A stretch of DNA of 64,000 nt from Vesta saturnalis (taxonomy: Eukaryota; Arthropoda; Insecta; Coleoptera; Lampyridae), in the NCBI GenBank assembly GCA_036346205.1, contig JARFJB010001910.1, forward strand, positions 5,476,501-5,540,500, read 5' to 3'. The position numbers were made by a program, and so were the translations under genes. Positions 34,449 to 48,799 of the stretch are shown piece after piece (position 1 is the first letter of the stretch; each line of letters opens with the position of its first letter). The notes beneath the pieces were generated by a model. The model ran no database searches, was not told the origin of the DNA, and worked only from the letters and a program-made list of their open reading frames with translations.

Positions 34449-35076
34449 ACCTTCAAACGCGAGTGGCACTTTTATATAAAATCTGTGAGGGTGAGTGAGA
34501 AGTGTTAAGTAGCAAGCTGCCAGTTAAACAAAACAGAGATAGAAGCGACGCACATGAATGCGAGCGAGACGACTTTATTCTAACTATCTTGCCTACAATG
34601 GCGTGACAAGGTGCCCAAGGATTCTCTCTCGCGAGATGGACTCTGACTGCCCTTACTACGCAGCTAAAACTATATTAATAAATTTTAACTCCATTCGTGT
34701 CAGTGTACCCAAAGTTATTACAGCCTACACATTGTTCTTAACTTCACCGGTTAGTACATCTAGTGTAAAAAGATTAAAATGTATTAAAAGTTAAAAATTA
34801 TTATTTACCTTTGAACTTATTCGTTCATAACAAAAACTCATAATAATTTATTAAAAGTTGTTTACTATGAGAGAAACTGGATTACCTTTTATAAATATCG
34901 AAAATTCCTAAATTTTCTTAAACAAAACGTGTAAGCAAAAACAAAAAAGGGCCCCATACTGCGGATTCAGCGGGGCACCCTCTAAAATTTGTTTTACCAG
35001 TGCATGCCTATCATTTTGCAATGAGATATTGAAAAATGCAAAACGCTTCTAAAATGCCCTTCTCTCAATCAATCAA

Positions 35077-35145
<69 letters not shown>

Positions 35146-37269
35146 AAAACAAACAAAATACCCTTAATAAATTACAATCTAGCGGAAAGGACCCTGGACT
35201 ACGGTTTACGGACCGTGACCCTGGACAGCTTCAAATGGCCTACCGAGAAGATCCTTGGTGCTTTCCTATAGCTGAGATAACTTGTTACTGGCGGAAAATT
35301 TATTAGTAATACAAAGAAACAGTAAATAGTTATGTAGGAAAAGTTTAAAGGTTTGATCAATACGTTACCTTTCAAACCTTTAACAGTTTCCTGAATCAAT
35401 CTCTGACCATTAGGTAGCAATTGAAACGAGACATTCAACGTGACTATATGCTGGCTAAAATGGTTTTAATGTATTTTTTTATTTTTGATGATTTAAAAGG
35501 AACATTTTTTCAATGTTTATCAACTGGTATACAACACGTTATTTTTCTATAGACGTTTACTTCAGGTTAATTTTATCCAGAAATAAAATCAATATTTTTC
35601 AATTTAGATTCTTGAGTATATTCTTTATTCACAGGTTAAAAGTATTTTTAATTACTGGACTGTTTTAATGGGAAAACATTTCTAATATTTTAGGCGATAG
35701 AAACGCTATTTACAAATTACCCCATTGTCTTAACGGGTTAGGGAAGTTATGTAATTATATACAATACACTTTGTAGAATACGAATTATTTTCTGAAAATG
35801 CTAACCATTTAGTTGCAGTTTAAAGGGTGTTATTTTTGCGCTTTGTTACAAAAATTTAGAATGCTTACTGGATTACGCATAGCTATTTTATTAATCTTTA
35901 GATTCTAGATTAACTGAACAATTGGGCTTTTATTAAGAGTAAATATTTTACATTCGGAATATAAAATGATTGGGGGCTTTCCTTAATCAATCTGTTAAGG
36001 ATTCATTACTGGATATTACAGGCAGGACTCGCCCTTTGATATTCTTGCAGGTGGAATCAAAAGCTTAATTACAGGTTTCTCAGGTTAATCAGCTACACTC
36101 TATAAGTGTCGAGTCTTAATTAAGATAAAACAGGAGACTTCTATTAAATTAAGTCTAACGGTACAGGTGGTTTATAATAAGCGGGATTTAAATCTTATCA
36201 GGAAAATGATTTACATTCACATGGTAAATTTGCTGGGGTTTTTTCTTAATAAAGGTTGATCAGGATTAACAGGGCACTTACTAGGTGTTTCAGCGGCGGA
36301 TACGCAGGAAATAATCAAGAGAATTTGTATTACTTAAATGAATTCTGTCAGATTTGGGCGATTAGCATTATTCTTGGCGTAAATATTTTACATTTACTGC
36401 TAGGTGGAACTGGATGGTACTGGGTTTTACTATAGTCAAGTGATGGAAAATTACTTCAATCTGAGCACTCATTCTAAGCAGATACGACGTATCTCCTAGG
36501 CTAGCGGAAAAGGTAAACTTGATTTTCGTAAATTATTTTAATACGAGAAAACGCGTTAAGCGGAAGTGAATGCTATTCGCTTTAGAAACAGGATTTTTGC
36601 ATTTATTCGATGGAAAACAATCATCGTAGCCCGGATCTAGACGGTTTCAAGCAGTACTTTCTGCACAATCAGTTAATTGGGTTGGGGAGAGAACCCGAGT
36701 TAGCGAAAACTCCGTTGAGCCAATCACAACACGCGTTTCATAAAAGTACGTAGCTGCTGGCCTATCGTGGGCCAGGAGTTAACAATGACACTCTGACGTA
36801 AAAAAATGTTAATTGCTTTTAATAATGAATGTATATTTTAATTGTCAATCATTATCTTTTCATAGCTATTAAATAATATTTTTCTCTTACAGATTAAATG
36901 CATTGAGAAAACATACTATAGTTATGCGAAACGTCTTGACATTTTAAAAAAATTGTTTGCAATTATTTGCTATCACTTCATCCCACCAATCAACACAATA
37001 CTAAAATTCAGCACTCACCAATTTCACCAATCTTACCAATAATAATAGTATAGTGCGTGCGTGTGATCTTGTTTTTGTGTATTGCTGACAATTACTAACT
37101 GTGTACTATGGTACTGATCTTTAATTTTATTAATGTGAAGAGATCTTTTTAAATATTCATACGGAGAAAAGGCAGAATTAAAATGAAAGGTACCAGATAT
37201 TATTATTCCTATTGAAAAATCTGGTGTAAGTAGAAGGAAGAATTACACACGTAAATTTAATAAACATTT
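34449..37269. other. long non-coding interval with a TC/TA microsatellite
   Basis: (TC)n then (TA)n lies at 35079-35141. Open frames at 34558-34794 and 35199-35438 carry no recognised domain. TTTGAACTTATTCGTTCATAAC at 34811 recurs at 38634, so a dispersed repeat is present. A CCAATCACAACACG stretch at 36720 is promoter-like but has no gene after it. The rest was not identified. Confidence 0.4.
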
Positions 37270-38940
37270 GGAATTTACATCAGTTCGACATACATAAAGA
37301 CAAAATTTACATCGATTGGGGCTTGCATCTCGATAGTTCAGTTGGTTAGAGCGGTTATGATGATGTATGATAATGGTGCCAGGTGTAAATAATTTGATAA
37401 ATAAACAAATACATGGGTGTAAATGTTCTCAAAACAAATCGTTAAACTAACGAGAGATCCAAAACACTCAATAAAGATAATGCCGTTGTCTCAGTCGGTA
37501 GGTTAAAGTAGGCCGATTCAATCTTTTGATTTGCTTAAATACAACAAATTTCTGCTTGGTTATTTCCACTTAACATAAATATAGTAACTGCAATGTAACA
37601 ATAATAAAAATTATCTGGGACGCCAAGTTATTTTTTGATTATGCTCGGAATAACTAAACCGAGTATACAATAAAAAATTCACCACAATGTCAAAATAAAA
37701 AAATATACAAACTATGTTTATTAAATATTTAAATTTAGAATTATATAAAATATATCTTAAAAACTAGTTGTAATAGCCTTAAATTACTAAATTATTTGAA
37801 TATAAATACCTGTTCGAAACTTTTGTACACAACTTTTAATTTGTACACAACTTTTAATAACATCTGGTATCTAAACAAATACGGAAATGTAAACCAAAGG
37901 TGATGTAATCTTTGCACCAATATTGCGCAATATCTCGTAATAACAATGCTGTACGTTGTAAACCATGCCAAATTTGAATTTTACTTCTTATAAATTTATC
38001 TTCATGAAATTTTGAATAATCCAATGTTTATTGCATTCTTTCGAAAGTTCTGAATTAAGTGCAAAATTGCAATCATGAGCATCGAAAATACCAAAAGTGG
38101 TAAAAATGTAAAAGTAAAAGTATAAAAGTGCCTGCAAAAAGCAAATGTTTTAAATTTTAATATAATGCGAGTTAAATGTACATTACCATTAAATCAATGG
38201 CACTTTTCCCAAAATTTAGGCGGAAACCCAAAAATGGCTTCCTGTATACACAGAATACACCAAGAAAATGAAGAAAAGGACGCGTAGGATGTCAGATGAT
38301 ACAGCGGTGCGCGAAAACATATGTGCAGAAATAAGTCAAAGATATGGAATATAAACCCCTAAGAAGATATGCACTTAAGTTACACCAAAATGCAAATTAA
38401 GTTGCCTACCACATACTTATAATTCATTAATAATTAAAAACTTTTTTTTCTTATATTTGCAACTAAATGAACGAAGAACGTAAATTACGGTATATTTTAA
38501 TACAACTCAAAAGGGGTTGTTACACGGTACTCTAGCAAAGTACATGTTGTAGGTTCAAATCCTACTCGACGTAAACTTTTTATTCATGTATTTAATAAAA
38601 TTAATAATAATAATGTTTAATTGCGTATTTACTTTTGAACTTACTCGTTCATAACATAACTTATAATAATTTAATATTAGTCAAGTTGCTTTGGTATATG
38701 TGAATCCTTGCGATATTTCAGGCTCACGTTCCATTTATATAAGTAATTTGATTCTAATCTCATAATATTTAGAATATACATCAGTTCTACATACATAAAG
38801 ACAATATTTACATCGCTTGATAGCACGGTTACTTAGAGCGATACTCTAGCAATGTACATGTCGTAGGTTCAAATCCTACTCGAGGCAAACTTTTTATTTA
38901 TGTATTTAATAAATTAATAAAAAATTGTAATTAATAGACA
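37270..38940 (+). repeat. repeat family carrying tRNA-like sequences
   Basis: ACATCAGTTC(G/T)ACATACATAAAGACAA-type leaders at 37278 and 38778 precede tRNA-like DNA at about 37326-37390 and 38814-38886. A further copy lies at 38505-38574. The last two share a perfect 5-bp T arm GTAGG-TTCAAAT-CCTAC and the tail AAACTTTTTATT(C/T)ATGTATT. The 38505 copy has a perfect anticodon stem GTACT/AGTAC with loop CTAGCAA, so the anticodon reads AGC (Ala-like). The D arm and acceptor stems are mismatched, so these are tRNA-derived repeats rather than working tRNA genes. Confidence 0.6.
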
Positions 38941-39049
38941 TTTATTTAAAAATGAATAGATTTGTAGATGTAATAACAAATGCTTTATCTGTGTTCCCTG
39001 CTTACTTTTTGGTAGCGATAAATCTTGTGCGAAAATTGGGGTCACCGGT

Positions 39050-40385
39050 CTAGAGTACTTGAGTTTGAAGATAAAAATACACGAAAGCCTAAAAAAACAA
39101 CTTCATAATTGGATGCAACTTCCTTTACTAGGGTCAACTAATATAGTTCAGTTAGATTCTGTTTATTGGGTAAGAGTACAGAGACATACAGAAAACGTGT
39201 CAAAGAGTAGGTATGTTTTGTCAAAAATTATAAATTACATTAAATTCTGTGGAGCTTTTGAATTGGCTCTTCGGTGAGATGATGAGAGCGATACTTCCAA
39301 GAATCCAGGGATGTTTCGTGGATTTACAAATTTTTCGGCTGAGCACTTAAAGAATTCTTCAATATTTAAAGGCACCTCCAACGAAATACAGAACGATCTA
39401 TTAGAGTGTATGTTTGAAGTCTGTCATGAACAAATAATTGAGGAAATTAATCATTCTTCATTTTTTGCGATTATAGCAGTCGAAACTGGTAGTTATTTTT
39501 AGACATGTTCGCGATGGTGAGCCAATTGAACGTTTTTGGAACTACTTAATTCCTAAAAGATGTGATGCGGAAACACTTAGGGAAACAATTTTAACTGTTA
39601 TAGATCCTTAGATCAAAATTCACCTAACAAACTGATTGCACAAAGTCACGACAGGGCACCTGTGAAGAGCGGCTAGCATGCCGGCGCTCAAGCATTCATT
39701 TAAAAAAAAAGTATCCCTTTGCTTACAATGCACACTGTTAGCCTCACCAGTTAAATTTGATTATGTCTAAAGATGCTTCCATAAATAAGCAAGTACGTGT
39801 ATTTTTTGGAAATTTACCAGACATTCCTGGATTTTTTTAATAATTCACCCCAACGAGTAGAAGTGTTGAACAAGATTGTGAACAGAAGGATCCTCCACGG
39901 CGCTACAACCCGTTGAGTTTTAATATACGGACCATTAATGTTGTGTACGAAAATGGAAACTCTTCTGTTGAGTGTATGGATGAAAAGAAAAACAATTTTC
40001 TACCAACACCGTCTGTAGTGCAATCGCTTCTATTCTACGTACATTAAATGATCTGATATTTATTTTTTGGCTGACTTTGTTCCAAAACGTGATGCTCCAC
40101 ATAGATATCCCTTTTAATCAATTGCAGCAAGAAAAATCGAACCCACTCGAGTAAGGGGCGTTATCGATAATTTTGAACGCAGTATCATTCAAGTTCGAAC
40201 TCAACACTAAAACGAATCAAAACCTTTCTCAGAAATTCAAAGACCAGGATCATTTAACAGCTCTTTCCATGCTATCTGCTGAAAAAATGTTTATCTCAGA
40301 AATAGACAATTTTAATGACAAAGCGATTACAAAATTTGCAAACAAGAACGAACGTGATTTAGAAAAAATAAATTCCCAGTTTTAG
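39050..40385 (+). pseudogene. ZMYM1/DUF4371-like hAT transposase remnant
   Basis: Plus-strand blocks in several frames: RHTENVSKSRYVLSKIINYI (about 39183-39242), FRGFTNFSAEHLKNSSIFKG (39314-39373), IQNDLLECMFEVCHEQIIEE, then FFAIIAVETG where the family has an Asp-Glu-Thr (ADET) motif. VEVLNKIVNRRILHGATTRW follows near 39865. This is the DUF4371-type N-terminal and RNase H-like region of zinc-finger MYM-type 1-like, hAT-derived proteins. Stops at 39275 and 39500 and further shifts break it. No TIRs were identified. Confidence 0.7.
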
Positions 40386-40949
40386 ATTTGAAGTCGTTAC
40401 CCCAAGTTTTTAGTCGTTGCTATTTTATACAAGAGTTATGAATAAACTAAGGAATTAACCTTTCTAATACTAACTGGGGTAATTTTATACCCCAACTTGA
40501 TGTTTTTCATGAAATATTGAAGATACTTTTTTTCTTCAATGATTTGTGAAAATCCTTTTAGAAATGCTAATTGTATGTGTTTTCTAAGACAATTTTAGAT
40601 GTTGGAAGACATGTAAAAATACTAACATTTTTATCAATGTCCAAATGGTTTGGGGTACAAAAATACCCCAGTCCGTAAAATATTCAGTAGTTTTATACAA
40701 TGGTTTTTACAGGTCTTATGCTGTCTATTCTTGTTTCTAAAGCCGTACGATTAATTAAATTTTATTTCTATTTTGCTCCTCTTTGAGGATTCATCAAGTG
40801 AAGCGGATCTTGTTGAATCGGATGTTATCGAAACACCTGAACTTGAGAGTTAAGATGATCACATCGATCAGATGATCACAGTTTAAGCATTTTCGATCAT
40901 ATTTATTTGATTTTACACTTATTTCGCTTTATATTAGGAAACTTAATAA

Positions 40950-41330
40950 AGCAAATCTATGCAATCATTACCTACTCAGATATTGAAAAATTTGAACTAA
41001 CACATAAATTCTACCTTAGAATTTTTCTGCTAAATTACGCGCTGTATCTAAATATGGTTCAGGTCTATGTATTGGAATATTTATATTTTTGAAATATGCA
41101 GCTGTTTCAGAAATACTTCACAAAAAACCAAAAAAGGCTTATAATAAACCACCCCCTCACCGCTGAATTTCTCCAAAAATCTAATCAGCTCCAGAAGAAA
41201 TGAAATCCAGATTAAATACAAAATTTTTAGTAAGTACGTGTTTTAATTCTGGAGTTATCATGGGTATTAGCATACATCCGCACGTACACACACGCACGCA
41301 CCCACCCACACACGCGCGCGCGCACTTATT
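40950..41330 (-). repeat. module A copy nested in piggyBac 2, ending in CA/CG repeat
   Basis: The reverse complement contains ACGCGTAATTTAGC-like core (about 41028-41042), CTGAAACAGCTGCATATTTC (41095-41115), then CCATGATAACTCCAG and (GT)-rich DNA. On plus it ends in CACGTACACACACGCACGCA and CGCGCGCGCG (41282-41324). Confidence 0.65.
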
Positions 41331-41348
41331 CAGGTCCTGCTTATTTCC

Positions 41349-42250
41349 CAAGGAGCTGTGAAAGATACAAAGGAGCCAGTTGAAATGTTGTGGATTTCAG
41401 ATTATAGTAAGCCCATTTTTCCTGCAACTACGCCAAGAGATAGATTTATTGCACTAAGAAAGTACATTCGTTTTAATGACTTTGAAACAAGAGCTGAACG
41501 TACACCTGTCGATAAGTTAGTGCCAATTAGATGCGTATTTGAAAAATTTCTTGAAAATTTCAAACGAATGATGTATCTTGGAACTGACATGGCCGTCGAC
41601 GGACAACTTCTCGGTTTTAAAGGTCGTGCGTCATGTAGAGTGTATATCAAAAACAAACCAGACAAACACCGGATAAAAGTTTGCGCTCTATGTAACGCTA
41701 CCAACGCCTATACTTACAATCTGCATGTATATTTAGGAAAATAGAACAATGTTGTAAAAAAACCACAATGGACAATGTTTTTACATCTAAGTCTGGCTGA
41801 CAAACTTTTAGCTAGAAAATTGACCCTTTTATTCCAAAAGAACTTTTGCCCAATAAAATTCGTTCAGCGTCCTCCAGCATTTTCGTTTTTACCAAGGACC
41901 ACACAGAGATAAAATTCGTGATGATTCAAATATGTACAAACCAGAACTAGTGTTACACTGCAATAGAACAAGAGGTGCTATTGATAGAGCAGAAAATGGT
42001 AAATGAATATACTACACGTCGAATGACAAATAAATGGAAATGGTTATTTTTGGCCTTCTTATTCATACCGTAGCCCTAAACTCTTTTGTTCTATGGAAAC
42101 TAATATATCTCGATTGGAGCAAGTCATATTTGGATGCCAGGCGCAAATTTTGTTATTCCTTGGTAGAAAACTTGTAAAACCTCAAATGATCAGAAGATAT
42201 AAAAACAAGGACAGGGCCCAGCAACCAATTCTCGAACACATGGTTAATTG
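41349..42250 (+). pseudogene. piggyBac transposase 2, partial and disrupted
   Basis: The open block 41358-41744 contains PRDRFIALRKYIRFNDFETR, DKLVPIRCVFEKF, and MAVDGQLLGFKGRASCRVYI, which parallels the (T/V)DEQL...FRGR...YIPxKPxKxGIK region around the first catalytic Asp. After a stop the similarity resumes in shifted frames (HCNRTRGAIDRAENG, then FGLLIHTVALNSFVLWK, about 41950-42110). The block with the second Asp is lost between 41744 and 41900. A minus-strand open frame over the same DNA is a shadow. Confidence 0.8.
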
Positions 42251-43837
42251 AAAACTACACAGTAATTCTTTTTTCACTAAAAAGTAGAATAATACTTATT
42301 TTGTATAAAATAGCATTGTTTGATACTGATAGAGACATAAATAAGGGTTTCCCAAAAACGTAGTGAACTACAAATAAATGACTGAATATAAAGAAATAGT
42401 TTAGTATACATTTCAAAGAGATTCAGGTTGAAAATTGCCATTTAAACAAGAGGATGAGTCATTTCTTAAAACGTGTCGTATAACAGCAGTTAAAGTTTGT
42501 AATAGGGTTAATTTTAAGCTAAAAATGAATCTGAAATAAAAAATATCAGTGCTTTAATAATTACTTAAAACGGCAATTTCTACATTTCTGAAGTTTTTTT
42601 ATATGGTAAACCTCTTTGTAAAAAACGTCCCTTTACCTTATTTTGTTAATACAATGAAAAGTAGGGAAGAAATTTTTATAAATAGAAGAAAGACTTCTTT
42701 CCAGTATAGTTAGTCCAGCTAAGAGTATTGATTTATTCTGATGTGTAATAATCGGAAAAATAATTTGTCAGCCGACAGAAAAAAGTTCGGCCACCGAAAA
42801 GTTTGTAGTACGACTTAATAAAATTAATTGCTGTTCGCTGAAAGATCTACAATTATAATAACAATTTAAATAACACAAGTTAAGAATTAAAAAAGTTATA
42901 CCTGTAGTATAAAGATAAGTATAATTTGTAAACGTGAATTGACGGAAGTGAAATAAATTTTTTCACTCAAAGCTTATGTAACATTAAAACAAAGCCAACA
43001 TTTAAATTGCTGGGTATTCGTCATGTTAAAGTAAATCGTTGTGTTTTAAAATTCACATTAAGTGAAAGAAGTAAAAGCACTAAACTTCTAGTTTTTTAAT
43101 ATAAACCTCTTACAGTGTAAGAAGTTTTCACTTTCTTCTTTATTTAAATTTTAAAAAAACACATTTTTTTTATTGTGATAATTTGAAAAATATTTTCAAT
43201 ACTCACTAGAAGATCTAGAGCAATTATTAACGACGTGGATCCAATATTTATGGAAAATTTTGAGAAAACTTTAGCCAAAATCACACCTGTCGTTACAGTT
43301 AGGAATTCGAACGGGTTGGCAGTTTTCGCGGGAAATATACAGCGTTATCAGTTACCATGTTCTCCAAAACAGCAAACATCGTGTATGTAACATCGTTTCC
43401 ATTCTGTACTATTTTGCAATATTAAAGGAAAAATGTTACTTCGACATTTTATTTTATTGAAGATTAATTTATTTTTAGCTCTAATTACATTTTAAGTATT
43501 CTAAAAGCGGCCCATTTTTACCTTGGGATCTAAATTAAAGGGTTAAACCCAAATTCTACGTTTTACACCATACAGATCTCAGCCATTAGTTATACAGTGG
43601 TACTTTATAGTATTTATATAATTATGATTAATTTTAATCCATATTTGACAAAACACACGTATTTCTTGCTGCTCAAGCAGGTGAGATATTTAACAACCGA
43701 GGGTAAGGCGGTTTACATTTATACCATCATTCATCACATTGTTGAATGTATAACCATGCAAAAAACAATAACATAACCATAAGCAATAATATAACGATAA
43801 ATTAAGGTTCGTTATCTGTAACTGAGATGTAATCGCG

Positions 43838-46085
<2,248 letters not shown>

Positions 46086-46760
46086 TGTTAGTATCCACGA
46101 TAACTCCAGAACGAAAATACCTACGTACTCACAAAATTTTGTAATCAAGCTTGTTTTCATTTGGCTTAGGGCTGATTAGATTTTAGGATTAATCCAGTTG
46201 CGAAAGGGGGGGTATTATGGTCAATGTTTTTATCAAATATTTCTAAAACAGCTGCATATTTCAGAGATTTAAAAAGGTATAGACCTTAAACATAAACATA
46301 TCGATTAATTGTAGTCTACGCAATTTTTTGATACGGCAAGTAATTTAGCGGCAAAAAAAATCCTAAGGTAGTATTTGAGTGTTAGTTGAATTTTTTTCAT
46401 TAGCTGAATAACAATTAATTTTATTAAAAAAAAGTGTAGACGAATGTGTGTATGTATGTTAAAGAAAATTTAATTTTACGTAAATTTTCTATATAACGCT
46501 TTTTAATGTAAAGCGAAATAACTGTAAAAATTAAATAAATATAATTTAAAATGTTGAAGCTATATTATTATTGACATTTTTTTAACATCATTCTGCGAAA
46601 CATTATTGTTTTTTTAACAATGTTTCCTGTTTTCGTTATGAACGTATAAAGAAGAGGTTGCATAGTTGAAAAAATTGAAATTAAAGTTATTTCATTTCTT
46701 TTAATTTCCATTTTGTAGGTTGGAAGGTCGTGTGGTGTTGCACACCAGATAATTCATTAG
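46086..46760 (+). repeat. modules A + B, next to the GT satellite
   Basis: It starts ATAACTCCAGAACGAAAATA (46101), then AAAACAGCTGCATATTTC, the core GTAATTTAGCGGCAAAAAAA (about 46341), AATTTAATTTTACGTAAATT, and module B ending GTAGGTTGGAAGGTCGTGTG (46717) with GCACACCAGAT. It truncates the C-terminal side of the Harbinger remnant. Confidence 0.75.
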
Positions 46761-47276
46761 ATTCAATGAGGTAACGTTGATGTGGGTACCAAATTGGTTT
46801 CGATGAAGAAATGGATTTATATTTTGCAATATTTGCAATGGCATGCGAATTTGCGTATGTGGTGCGCAGTGTTCAGTTGGTACATATAACTGCTTTTTCG
46901 GAAGTAATTTAAACAAAGCGGAACTTATATCCTCCCACCTCTATTTCACCGCAGACTGCTTGAAGAACGATCGAAAAGAAATTTTTATAATTAAAGAACA
47001 TGCTTACTGAACGTCTGGGGAATTTAATAAGTGCTTTCTATTCTCGATATCCTTGTAAACCGTACTGATTTTTATGAAATCATCTTCTGTTGGAACGGGC
47101 AAATGTATAGGCTGTAATATATTCCATATAACGCTAACAGTTTCATTAACAATTTTTTCAACCGTTGTAGTTCCCATGCGAAAAGTAAATGATAAACTGT
47201 TTGTAGGTTCCCCTGTAGCTAAATATCTGCTATAAAAAATCCTAGGATGAATTGCTTGTTGCGGACATGCAATCTG

Positions 47277-48495
47277 ATATACGAGGGTAAGGCGAATAGT
47301 TCTCGGCCTGACACAGAGATGGCGCTCCAATCAGGAAAAATGCATGTTCCTGCCTGGTTGCACGTGTCATTAGTTCGTATGACAAATGTCAACAAGTAGT
47401 TCGCTTACACAAATTTTTGCAGTAGACCTCTTACGTGTTTTTCGTTAAAATAGATAAACTTGAATATCGTGTGGTCATAAAATTCTTCGTTTTGTATGGA
47501 TTAACCCCTAAGGAAACTCATCCGAAGTTGACAAAAGTTTACGGGAACTCTGCTCCTTCCATGTCAACCGTTAAGAAGTGGGCAGCTGAATTTAAACGTT
47601 GCCGCACATAACTCAAAGATAACCCACGTGAAGGACGCCCAAAAACCGCAACCACACCAGAAACCATTAAAAAGGTGCATCATATCGTGTTGGACGATAG
47701 GCGAGTAAAGGTGAGTGAGATAGCTGAGGCTGTGGGGATATCGGGAGAAAGGGTGTGTAAACATCTTGCACAGAGAGTTAGGGATGCGAAATCTCTACGC
47801 AAGATGGGTGCCGCATTTGGTGAATGCGCAAACAATTTTCGCAGCAATCTTTGGACCGATTCAATAGGAATCCAACCGATTTTGTGCGACTATTTGTCAT
47901 CATGGATGAGACATGGGTCCACCACTGCACGCCAGAAACGAAACAGCAGTTCAAGTAGTGGGTCGAAGCCGGTGGTTAAGCGCCAAAGCGAAATCGATCG
48001 CATCTGCCGGAAAGGTTATAGCCAGTGTTTTTGGGATACGAAAGGGATTCTGTTAATCGATTACCTTGCAAAAGGCAGAAAAATTACAGGCGAATGTTAC
48101 TCCAACCTTCTTGATCAGCTGGATGCCAAAATTCGCGAGAGGAGGCCTGGCTTGAAGAAGGAAAAAATCATCTTTCACCAGGACAACGCACCTGCACACA
48201 AGGGTGCTTTCGCGATGGGAAAACTGCGGGATTTGAGGTACGATTTGCTCGGCCATCCCCCCTATTCTCCTGATTTGGCACCCTCAGACTTCCATCAGAA
48301 GCTCTTTGCATCCAATGAAGAAGTTGAAAGGGCCGTAGATGAATATTTTCACAACCTTCCAGACTCTCACTTCCGGGAAGGAATGTTTTTGCAAAATACC
48401 GTGAACTTCGAACCCTCCACACCTATTTCTGTTTCTTCAGAAAATTTTGAGAACTCGTCCACGGGCACATCAACTCATTATGCCGAACCCTGAAC
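47277..48495 (+). mobile_element. mariner element 2 (irritans type), nested in the Harbinger intron region
   Basis: The left inverted repeat is TACGAGGGTAAGGCGAATAG (47279), with TTCTCGGCCTGACA following. The right end is a decayed inverse (AACTCATTATGCCGAACCCT, about 48472-48492). The transposase remnant lies between. Target TA duplication is not clear on the right. Confidence 0.75.
47453..48493 (+). pseudogene. mariner transposase 2, frameshifted
   Basis: Order: EYRVVIKFFVLYGLTPKETH (about 47461-47520), APSMSTVKKWAAEFKR, EGRPKTATTPETIKKVHHIV and ISGERVCKHLAQ, the paired HTH half. The first catalytic Asp region (MDETWVHHCTPETKQQ, about 47903-47950) is in a shifted frame. GILLIDYLAKGRKITGECYS, IIFHQDNAPAHKG (second Asp, about 48170) and HPPYSPDLAPSDFHQKLF (third Asp, about 48255-48305) follow in the 47675-48493 frame. 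HQDN to SPDLAPSD has 34 residues between the acids, which is DD34D. At least three frame breaks make it inactive. Confidence 0.9.
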
Positions 48496-48542
48496 AATTT
48501 TGAAAAAACGACTCCGTAAAGAAAAAAGTTAAGTTGATGCTT

Positions 48543-48799
48543 TGGTGGCCATCAAAAAACAAAAATTGGAGTTCGTAGACATAAAGAGAGCAAACGTAGA
48601 GGAAACCAAAAAGGATGATCATCGGGCATTTTTTAGGAGTTTATTGCCACACGTAAGAAAAATTGCAGGCGGCAGCATTTTGCGATTTAGGAATAACGTT
48701 CAAGAACTAGTTCATACATATGCTTATGGTTATAATGAAATGAATCAAGGGCTGCAAAGTTTTAATTATCCAAGCAATGAGAACGTCCGCTCCTACTGA
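48543..48799 (+). pseudogene. MADF-BESS protein, C-terminal exon only
   Basis: An 85-residue frame ends RSY-stop at 48797-48799. It contains KDDHRAFFRSLLPHVRKI and LRFRNNVQELVHTYAY, the BESS protein-interaction motif found at the C-terminus of MADF-domain DNA-binding proteins. The N-terminal MADF domain would lie to the left but mariner 2 occupies that place, so it has been lost. Harbinger-type elements often carry a MADF/Myb-like second gene. Its place opposite to, and within, the transposase intron suggests it is that partner. A host MADF gene fragment is the alternative. Confidence 0.6.

Larger units (their letters stand above)
40459..43542 (+). mobile_element. piggyBac-type DNA transposon 2 flanked by TTAA
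   Basis: TTAA at 40455-40458 is followed by CCTTTCTAATACTAACTGGG. The other end, in reverse complement from TTAA at 43543-43546, reads CCCTTTAATTTAGATCCCAA. The CC(C)TTT start next to TTAA is the piggyBac signature. A palindrome TGGGGTA...TACCCCA lies inside the left end (about 40473-40495), and TTTGGGGTAC...ATACCCCAG at 40650. The interior holds a decayed transposase and a nested module A copy (40950-41330). Confidence 0.65.

Noticed and set aside
37613..37632. Primer-binding site TGGCGTCCCAG (minus)
   Set aside because: No LTR end, Gag or Pol sequence is found nearby, so a chance match is likely.
38814..38886. Functional tRNA gene
   Set aside because: The T arm is perfect but acceptor, D and anticodon stems have mismatches, and the sequence lies in a repeat family.
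43676..43710. CCGAGGGTAAGGCGG as a second mariner TIR
   Set aside because: It matches only about 14 bases of the mariner 2 end, and no mate or transposase lies nearby.
48053..48422. Two minus frames of 67 and 84 residues
   Set aside because: Shadows of the mariner 2 transposase.
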